This document shows, one piece after another, positions 15,668-20,064 of a stretch of 20,064 nucleotides of DNA. The DNA lies in the NCBI GenBank assembly GCA_019232735.1, contig JAFANL010000234.1, forward strand, positions 1 through 20,064. The letters run 5' to 3'. Under the pieces are notes generated by a model. It made no database searches, had not been told where the DNA came from, and worked only from the letters and a program-made list of their open reading frames with translations. The translations under genes and the position numbers were made by a program. Position 1 is the stretch's first letter. Each line of letters starts with the position of its first letter. The stretch is from Aquitalea sp. (GTDB lineage: Bacteria; Pseudomonadota; Gammaproteobacteria; Burkholderiales; Chromobacteriaceae).

Positions 15668-16402
15668 ATGGCCATTATCGTCAACGGCGTAGAAATCACC
15701 GAAGCCATGGTACAGGCAGAACAAGCCAACCACGCCGATGCCCCTAACCCGCACGACGCCACCGTACAAGAACTGATCCTGCGCGAGCTGCTGCTGCAAA
15801 AAGCCAAGGCCGAGGGCCTGGATGCCAGTAACCCGAACGCCGCCATCGGCGCCCTGCTGGAAAAGGAAATCCAGGTAGAGCCTGTGGACGAAGCCACCTG
15901 CCGCGCCTTCTACGAAGAGTACCCGGAACGTTTTGCCAGCGGCGAATCCGCTGTCGCCAGCCACATCCTGTTCCCGCTGGGTGCCGGTGACGAGCTGGGC
16001 AATATGCTGGCTAAATCCAAGGCCGAAGGCGTGCTGGCAGAAGTACAAGCCAATCCGGCCCGCTTTGCCGACCTGGCCCGCGAGCACTCCACCTGCCCGT
16101 CCGGCAAGCAAGGCGGCAGCCTGGGCCAGTTTGGCCGCGGTCAGATGGTGCCGGAATTCGAACAAGCCGTATTCAGCACCGATGCCGGCCAGATCACCCC
16201 CAGCCTGGTACAAACCCAGTTTGGCTACCACATCATCCAGGTCAACGAGCGCAATCAGGGCGGCCAGATCAGCTTTGACGACATCAAGGAACGCCTGCAG
16301 CAATACCTGACCCAGATGGCTGGCAACAAGGTGATGCACCAGTACCTGGCAGGTCTGGTCGATGCCGCCAAGATCGAAGGCTACACCATGCCGGCGCTGT
16401 AA
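15668..16402 (+). CDS. Parvulin-type peptidyl-prolyl cis-trans isomerase without signal peptide
   Basis: 244 residues. An N-terminal SurA/NifM-like helical region (about 1-92) is followed by a PpiC-type rotamase domain (about 97-196), recognised by ASHILF (97-102), FADLAREHS (133-141), GSLGQFGRGQMVPEFEQA (150-167) and FGYHIIQV (185-192), and then a C-terminal helical tail. It should catalyse proline isomerisation or act as a folding helper. No signal peptide is present, so it is probably cytoplasmic, unlike PpiD, SurA or PrsA. The ATG at 15668 (MAIIVNGVEIT) has AGGA at 15657-15660 with proper spacing, better than the longer frame from 15587. It has its own promoter and terminator and so is probably monocistronic. 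Confidence 0.92.
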   Translation: MAIIVNGVEITEAMVQAEQANHADAPNPHDATVQELILRELLLQKAKAEGLDASNPNAAIGALLEKEIQVEPVDEATCRAFYEEYPERFASGESAVASHILFPLGAGDELGNMLAKSKAEGVLAEVQANPARFADLAREHSTCPSGKQGGSLGQFGRGQMVPEFEQAVFSTDAGQITPSLVQTQFGYHIIQVNERNQGGQISFDDIKERLQQYLTQMAGNKVMHQYLAGLVDAAKIEGYTMPAL

Positions 16403-16425
16403 ACAGTCCGCCAGCAGTCAGAAAC

Positions 16426-16447
16426 GCCGGGCTTGGCCCGGCTTTTT
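16426..16447 (+). terminator. Rho-independent terminator of the parvulin gene
   Basis: GCCGGGC (16426-16432) and GCCCGGC (16436-16442) form a 7-bp stem with a TTG loop, followed by T5. Confidence 0.85.
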
Positions 16448-16490
16448 CATGCCTCAATATTAAATATAACTCAAACTCTGTTTAAATATA

Positions 16491-16519
16491 TTGCCATAAA
16501 ATATCCAGACTGCTAGCCT
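16491..16519 (+). promoter_or_regulatory. Candidate promoter of the GlsB/YeaQ-type gene
   Basis: TTGCCA (16491-16496) and TAGCCT (16514-16519) are 17 bases apart in an AT-rich stretch before the gene. The -10 context TGCTAGCCTGAA is vaguely like a stationary-phase sigma-S element. The match is weak. Confidence 0.3.
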
Positions 16520-16563
16520 GAAATGGTCGGGCCATCCTGCCCACATGCACAGGGAGAACCACA

Positions 16564-16809
16564 ATGCATCTCGTCTGGTTTCTGATTGTCGGTATCGTCG
16601 CCGGCTGGCTGGCCGGCCTGCTGGTGAAGGGTGAAGGCATGGGATTGCTGGGGGACATGGTGGTAGGCATTGTTGGCGCCTACCTGGGAGGCTTTCTGTT
16701 CCGTAGCCTGGGCTTGGGTGCAGGTGATGGCATGGTGGGCAGCATCATCGTCGCCACCATTGGCGCCGTGGTCCTGCTGCTGCTGGTCAGGATGCTGCGC
16801 CGCAACTGA
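16564..16809 (+). CDS. GlsB/YeaQ/YmgE family small membrane protein
   Basis: 81 residues with three hydrophobic glycine-rich segments (about 2-20, 27-49 and 57-76), starting MHLVWFLIVGIVAGWLAGL and ending in a basic RMLRRN. This matches the family once called transglycosylase-associated protein. Its molecular function is not established; in enterobacteria its members are stress or stationary-phase induced. The ATG at 16564 has GGGAGA upstream. It stands alone between two terminators. Confidence 0.88.
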   Translation: MHLVWFLIVGIVAGWLAGLLVKGEGMGLLGDMVVGIVGAYLGGFLFRSLGLGAGDGMVGSIIVATIGAVVLLLLVRMLRRN

Positions 16810-16829
16810 GCGCAGCGGCTGCACGCAAT

Positions 16830-16855
16830 AAAAATGGCCCATGCGGGCCATTTTT
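16830..16855. terminator. Strong bidirectional terminator
   Basis: AAAAATGGCCC (16830-16840) and GGGCCATTTTT (16845-16855) form a perfect 11-bp stem with an ATGC loop and A/T runs on both sides. It serves the GlsB-type gene (+) and the convergent glutathione transferase gene (-). Confidence 0.9.
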
Positions 16856-16875
16856 CATCCTGCTGCAAGCGCCGT

Positions 16876-17580
16876 TCAGCTACGCGGCGGCATGTTCAGG
16901 CCACGCTGTACTGCCGGCCGACTGACAAACACCTCCAATACCCGCTGTACCTCGGCAAAATCGGCATAACCCACCAACTCGCCCGCGCCATAAAACGCCA
17001 CCAGATTGCGTACCCAGGGCAGGATGGCCATGTCGGCAATGGTGTAGTCCTCGCCCATGATCCAGCTGCGCCCCTTCAGGCGCGCATCCAGCACCCCCAG
17101 CAAACGGCGCGACTCTGCCACATAGCGATCGCGCGGACGCTTGTCTTCATACTCCTTGCCGGCGAACTTGTGGAAGAAACCCAGCTGGCCAAACATCGGG
17201 CCAATGCCGCCCATCTGAAACATCAGCCACTGCAGGGTTTCATAGCGCAAGGCCGGATCCCCCGGCAGGAAACGTCCCGTCTTTTCCGCCAGATACAACA
17301 AAATGGCCCCGGACTCAAACAAGGCCAGCGGCTGACCATTCGGCCCATTGGGGTCCAGGATGGCCGGAATCTTGTTATTGGGATTCAGCGACAGAAATGC
17401 CTCACTGAACTGGTCGTTGGTTTCAAAGCTGACCAGATGTGCCTCGTAGGGCAGGCCACACTCTTCCAGCATGATGGACACCTTGACCCCATTCGGCGTC
17501 GGCAGCGAGTACAGCTGCAGACGGTCCGGATGGTGAGCTGGCCATTTGTGGGTAATCGGGAAGGAGGAAAGGTCGGTCAT
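16876..17580 (-). CDS. Glutathione S-transferase family protein, YfcG/YghU (Nu class)-like
   Basis: 234 residues. The thioredoxin-fold N-terminal domain (about 20-105) holds LPTPNGVKV (26-34), where the TPNG loop is typical of the Nu-class disulfide-bond reductases YfcG and YghU. It also has NPNNKIPAI (66-74, cis-proline) and FESGAILLYL (88-97, glutathione gamma-glutamyl site). The helical C-terminal domain has IADMAILPWV. Likely activity is glutathione-dependent disulfide reduction. I chose the ATG at 17580 (MTDLSSFPITHKWPAHH); the frame extends to 17712 but that part is not family-like. AAGG lies upstream. It is flanked by a terminator and appears monocistronic. Confidence 0.9.
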   Translation of the reverse strand: MTDLSSFPITHKWPAHHPDRLQLYSLPTPNGVKVSIMLEECGLPYEAHLVSFETNDQFSEAFLSLNPNNKIPAILDPNGPNGQPLALFESGAILLYLAEKTGRFLPGDPALRYETLQWLMFQMGGIGPMFGQLGFFHKFAGKEYEDKRPRDRYVAESRRLLGVLDARLKGRSWIMGEDYTIADMAILPWVRNLVAFYGAGELVGYADFAEVQRVLEVFVSRPAVQRGLNMPPRS

Positions 17581-17713
17581 GTCAGGGCCTTTGCACGTGA
17601 GCGGCGGTGGGATCAACGCGGGGACAAAAACCAGAGTGTAACGGGAAAGCCGCCGGCGTTCAGCGCCCGGATATTGAACGCTGTGTTTTTGCAGCGGATC
17701 AGCCCGCGCCACC

Positions 17714-17727
17714 GCATCAGGGCAGAC
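17714..17727 (+). repeat. 14-bp direct repeat GCATCAGGGCAGAC, copy 1
   Basis: Identical to 17793-17806, 79 bases downstream. The pair brackets the likely promoter area of the chalcone-isomerase-like gene. Confidence 0.6.
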
Positions 17728-17792
17728 AAGGCAAAATAACCGGCTGCAAGCAGACTGTCACAACAGCGCGTTAGCCTAGGCTGATCCGGCCT

Positions 17793-17806
17793 GCATCAGG
17801 GCAGAC
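17793..17806 (+). repeat. 14-bp direct repeat GCATCAGGGCAGAC, copy 2
   Basis: Identical to 17714-17727. It ends just before the upstream ATG candidate (17809) of the chalcone-isomerase-like gene. A 10-bp palindrome AGCCTAGGCT (17773-17782) lies between the copies. Confidence 0.6.
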
Positions 17807-17847
17807 GGATGCATTCATGCCATGCTTGTTTCCCGACGGAGCCGCCC

Positions 17848-18363
17848 TTGCCACGCCGCCTGCTCTTGAGCCTGTTGCTGCTGTGTTCCAGCCTTGCCCA
17901 TGCCGACTGGTCGCAGGAAATCACCCCCGCCATTCTGGCCGGACAGGGTGACTACCAGTTCTTTGGCATGCCGATCTACACCGCCAGGCTGTGGGTCGCG
18001 GAAAAACCGTTCGATCCCTCCCACCGCTTTGCACTCAGCCTGACCTATCACCACCACATCACCAAATCCCGTTTGATCAACACCAGCCTGGATGAAATCC
18101 AGCGCATTCAGGGGTCGGCCCTCCCGCTGGAAAAACTGAATGCCTGGCGGGCGGCACTGGAGCAGGCCATCGACGAGGTAGAAGTGGGCGACAGCCTGAC
18201 CGGGGTCTATCTGCCGGGCGTGGGAGTGGATTTCTATCACAACGGCCGCATGACCGCGGCGATCAAGGATGCTGATTTTGCGCGGTCGTTTTTTGCCATC
18301 TGGCTGAGTGCCAAAAGCCGCGATACCAGCTTGCGCAGTCATTTATTGGGATCGACGCAATAA
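17848..18363 (+). CDS. Exported chalcone-isomerase-like domain protein
   Basis: About 171 residues. From the TTG at 17848 it begins with an ideal signal peptide of 19 residues (PRRLLLSLLLLCSSLAHA) cut before DW, and GGAG lies six bases upstream. An in-frame ATG at 17809, with AGGG upstream, would add 13 residues (MHSCHACFPTEPP) to the front; I think the TTG is likelier, but this is unresolved. The mature part matches the bacterial chalcone_isomerase-like family (FFGMPIYTARLWV, then LTYHHHITKSRL, GVYLPGVGVDFYHNG, and FARSFFAIWLS near the end). These periplasmic proteins are not known to act on chalcones and their role is unknown, possibly fatty-acid or lipid binding. No operon partner is evident. 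Confidence 0.82.
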   Translation: MPRRLLLSLLLLCSSLAHADWSQEITPAILAGQGDYQFFGMPIYTARLWVAEKPFDPSHRFALSLTYHHHITKSRLINTSLDEIQRIQGSALPLEKLNAWRAALEQAIDEVEVGDSLTGVYLPGVGVDFYHNGRMTAAIKDADFARSFFAIWLSAKSRDTSLRSHLLGSTQ

Positions 18364-18516
18364 CATACCCACAGTACGGAGCGGGATGGCCTGGTCAATC
18401 TCCCTTCCACCACCTGCTGTTGTGTGCCAGCGCTGGAGCGTGCGAGGCATGCCGGAAGGCGCGGTTCACTATCGATCGTAAAGCCGATCAGACAAAGCTC
18501 ACGATGACTAAATTCG

Positions 18517-18543
18517 CCCGCACCATTATGCAGATGGTTCGGG
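18517..18543 (-). terminator. Hairpin at the end of the BRO-N-like gene
   Basis: CCCG-C-ACCAT (18517-18526) pairs with ATGGT-T-CGGG (18534-18543), a 9-bp stem with one mismatch that overlaps the stop codon of the minus-strand gene. Downstream on the minus strand it reads CGAATTTAG, a poor T run, so termination is uncertain. Confidence 0.35.
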
Positions 18544-19233
18544 CATTCCTCTCGCGGTAGCTTGCGCCCGCCATGCCTGTTTCTCCATGCGCAGAGCCAG
18601 TTGCTGGTGGCAGGCAGTCGCCAGTTTCAGCAAGTCGGCATTATTGGCCGACAGGCCATCGGGCTGAGCAATCTGTCTGGCCAGTGCTTGCAGCGGTGTT
18701 ACCTGGCTGTCCAGCGCCACCAGCCGGCCATGGGCATGTCGGCGCGGGTGGTCCGGGCTGTGGTGCAGCGTCAGCAGCCATTGCGAGTGTTGCCAGCCCA
18801 TTCCTTGTTCCAGCAGGGTTTGCAGCACGGCGTGGCTGATTTGCTGGCCGGCCTCTGCGGCCAGGGCCAGTGCGTGTTCCCAGCGCGGGGCATTGGGTGG
18901 CAGTTGATGGAGGGCGGGGAGGACTTGCTGCTGGAGCCAGAGTCTCAATTGGCGTGCGGCGGGACGTTTGCTTTGTCGTAGTGCGCGTTGCAGGGTGCCG
19001 GTGGGCCAGCCGGGCTGCGGGGTGTCGTGATCTGGCAGGGTGAGGGAGCAGGCGGGATGTTTGTTCATGTGTTGTTGCAGGAAGCGGCGCAGACGTGGGC
19101 TACTCAGGGCGAGGATGTCGTCGGCGAGCAGGCAGCAATGACCGTGGTGCTGGAGGAGACGGACGGGTTTGCCGAGGTAGTAGAGGGTAAGGGGTGGTGG
19201 GTGGGCTACCGCATTTGGGGTGTTGATGGGCAT
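18526..19233 (-). CDS. Orphan BRO-N / phage antirepressor-like protein
   Basis: 235 residues. Residues about 15-110 follow the pattern of the BRO N-terminal domain of phage and baculovirus antirepressors: LYYLGKPVRLL (18-28), a hydrophobic ADDILAL block (37-43), and the hallmark end SKRPAARQLRLWLQQQVLPA (88-107), which parallels the family's SRKPEAKxFxxWVxxEVLP. The C-terminal half (about 115-235), helical and rich in Q, H, L and A, matches nothing I recognise. It should bind DNA or a repressor; the target is unknown. Codons such as AGA, CTA and CGA appear more often than in its neighbours, hinting at horizontal origin. The ATG at 19233 has GGAG upstream. No other phage genes are visible, so it is an orphan or a remnant. 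Confidence 0.6.
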   Translation of the reverse strand: MPINTPNAVAHPPPLTLYYLGKPVRLLQHHGHCCLLADDILALSSPRLRRFLQQHMNKHPACSLTLPDHDTPQPGWPTGTLQRALRQSKRPAARQLRLWLQQQVLPALHQLPPNAPRWEHALALAAEAGQQISHAVLQTLLEQGMGWQHSQWLLTLHHSPDHPRRHAHGRLVALDSQVTPLQALARQIAQPDGLSANNADLLKLATACHQQLALRMEKQAWRAQATARGMPEPSA

Positions 19234-19436
19234 GGCTTGCTCTCCGGATAAGGTGATACGACAGCCACTATCGTCGCCAAACGAGGGTGGCAGACCAAAG
19301 CAGGGTTGGCGAACCGGTATCCGGTACCGGCAGACTTTACGGTCTCCCCGCTCGGTCCGCCATAAAGCCAGAAAACGAACGCGAGAAAAGAAGCCGCACG
19401 AAGGCGGCTTTTAGTCCGGATACTGAGGGTCGCCAA
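19234..19436 (-). other. Structured leader with possible overlapping leader ORF upstream of the BRO-N-like gene
   Basis: The minus strand is rich in short stems, for example ACCGG-ATA-CCGGT and GGAGAC…GTCTGCC, and GTCTGCC occurs twice. One open frame (TTG at 19436 to a stop at 19206, 76 codons) overlaps the BRO-N-like start by 28 bases. It encodes a peptide including LYGGPSGETVKSAGTGYRF. I recall similar leader-type reading frames in P4-like and prophage regions, often labelled ash or Icd-like; this is recollection, not a search result. No good ribosome-binding site precedes it. Confidence 0.35.
19391..19412. terminator. Terminator-like hairpin in the BRO-N leader region
   Basis: AAGCCGC (19391-19397) and GCGGCTT (19404-19410) form a 7-bp stem. 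It is followed by TTTT on the plus strand, and by CTTTTCT on the minus strand. On the minus strand it precedes the BRO-N-like gene, so it could act as an attenuator. Confidence 0.4.
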
Positions 19437-19466
19437 ACCCGTTGCGCTATTGAGCGCAATCCAGAG

Positions 19467-19495
19467 AGGCTAATCAGCAGGGCCGGAAGCGGCAA
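19467..19495 (-). promoter_or_regulatory. Weak candidate promoter for the BRO-N leader transcript
   Basis: On the minus strand TTGCCG (19495-19490) and TAGCCT (19472-19467) are 17 bases apart, upstream of the leader hairpins. A stem TTGCGC / GCGCAA (19442-19459) follows. Consensus match is modest. Confidence 0.25.
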
Positions 19496-19788
19496 GGTTA
19501 GAGGGCAGGGAAAACACTGGCAAGAGGTGCAGGTAAGGCAGTTGAGTCCGCTGACGCGGACGATGGTTTACCTGCCGCTTCCGCGCGGCGAACGGGGAAA
19601 GGGCCTTTGCGTGGCCAAAGGCCCCTTCCATCCCCAAACGCCATCCAGGCAAGCATGGCCTGCGGCTACCCTCCGGGACCCGTCCCTGCTGCGGCGCGGC
19701 TGGAACTCGCGATTGGCTACCGTCCAATCGCTCAAACAGCCAGCCCCTTAAAACCGCAGCAGCGCCACCCGTCGGCATGCTTGACGGG
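19485..19788. repeat. Hairpin-rich non-coding element, probably an interspersed repeat or structured RNA
   Basis: The stretch contains successive stems. GGAAGCGGCA (19485-19494) pairs with TGCCGCTTCC (19573-19582). GTCCGC pairs with GCGGAC (19546-19561). GGGCCTTTG (19601-19609) pairs with CAAAGGCCC (19616-19624), extended by GGAA/TTCC. GGGAC pairs with GTCCC (19675-19686). GCGATTGG pairs with CCAATCGC (19709-19731), enclosed by GGCTG/CAGCC (19698-19741). CCCGTC pairs with GACGGG (19768-19788). Open frames exist on both strands, but their peptides (PLPRGERG, GYPPGPVPAAARLELA and its reverse RVPAAPQQGRVPEGS) resemble spurious translations of intergenic elements common in beta- and gammaproteobacteria. 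I therefore read the stretch as non-coding. Confidence 0.45.
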
Positions 19789-19957
19789 GACCAGGGACGC
19801 GTCGGTACGGTGGGGATTGATGGAAATTTGGTTGCGTCGATGCGTAGGACTTAATTTGTATCAAACAGCACCCTTCGTCGGCCAATTTTTCCGAATCTCT
19901 TCTCCAGAACATTTACGGAAGCAGCCCATGTCCCGTCAGCGCAAGCCGACACGGACA
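19789..19957. other. Intergenic stretch with no convincing gene
   Basis: It is more AT-rich from about 19825. I see no promoter of good quality, no tRNA and no reading frame with family similarity. A 15-codon frame from 19928 (MSRQRKPTRTCRPRS) runs into the palindrome that follows; it may be the wrecked start of a gene or chance. Confidence 0.4.
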
Positions 19958-19958
19958 T

Positions 19959-20039
19959 GCCGCCCAAGGTCTTAAGCGGCTGCATGTTCGAAGCGGCGCG
20001 ACGGTAGCGCGCCGCAAGTTCAGCCGCGCCTTGGGCGGT
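19959..20039. repeat. Three-tier imperfect palindrome of about 80 bases
   Basis: Nested perfect stems: CCGCCCAAGG (19960-19969) with CCTTGGGCGG (20029-20038); GCGGCTG (19976-19982) with CAGCCGC (20021-20027); GCGGCGCG (19993-20000) with CGCGCCGC (20008-20015), closed by ACGGTAG. In total 25 base pairs can form in one extended hairpin with small internal loops. No T run follows. It could be a structured RNA, a recombination or transposon-end structure, or a REP-like palindrome; the element may continue past the window. Confidence 0.6.
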
Positions 20040-20064
20040 GTGGCCGGGGCGGGAATTCGACGCG

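Noticed and set aside
19607..19975. A 122-codon plus-strand frame, and companion frames at 19287-19751 (+) and 19470-19778 (-)
   Set aside because: The peptides look like spurious translations of an interspersed hairpin element and the frames run straight through several perfect stems.
19959..20039. The long palindrome as an integron attC site
   Set aside because: No GTTRRRY or RYYYAAC core sites, no integrase and no cassette-like genes are visible.

Overview
The window is a stretch of bacterial chromosome with high coding density, mostly GC-rich, with AT-rich islands confined to promoter regions. Protein character and the radC / coaBC-dut block point to a betaproteobacterium. Neisseriales/Chromobacteriaceae (the Chromobacterium, Aquitalea and Vogesella group) is my best guess; this is inference from protein style, not a marker-gene result. 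I saw no tRNA, rRNA, CRISPR array, transposase or integrase.

Layout. (1) Positions 1-5812, minus strand: a tightly coupled pgaABCD operon for the biofilm exopolysaccharide poly-beta-1,6-N-acetylglucosamine (PNAG). pgaD is cut by the window edge. An AT-rich upstream region (about 5813-5905) holds a good sigma70-type promoter and two inverted repeats. (2) 6052-9392, plus strand: a YafJ-type class II glutamine amidotransferase with its own terminator, then a translationally coupled pair made of a cNMP/CBS/DUF294 nucleotidyltransferase-like protein and a DEDDh exonuclease. (3) 9464-11078, minus strand: a stand-alone Rossmann protein, an unrecognised 83-residue acidic protein, and radC. (4) 11251-14100, plus strand: coaBC (coenzyme A synthesis), dut (dUTPase) and a GGDEF diguanylate cyclase with its own candidate promoter. 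(5) 14115-16809: a ferric-reductase-like flavocytochrome (minus) divergent from a cytoplasmic parvulin (plus), sharing a palindrome-rich AT-rich regulatory region, followed by a small GlsB/YeaQ-type membrane protein. (6) 16876-18363: a Nu-class-like glutathione transferase (minus) and an exported chalcone-isomerase-like protein (plus). (7) 18526-20064: the accessory-looking end, with an orphan BRO-N/antirepressor-like gene (minus) behind a hairpin-rich leader, then about 800 bp without convincing genes but with several strong stem-loop structures.

Functional links. PgaC and PgaD are activated by c-di-GMP in characterised systems, and the window also encodes a diguanylate cyclase with an intact GGEEF motif and a degenerate inhibitory site. 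A link between the two is plausible but is only inference. coaBC and dut form a common housekeeping block beside radC. The least explained parts are the three-tier palindrome near the right edge, the hairpin-rich leader of the BRO-N-like gene, the stand-alone Rossmann protein, and the small acidic protein with a very good ribosome-binding site and its own terminator.
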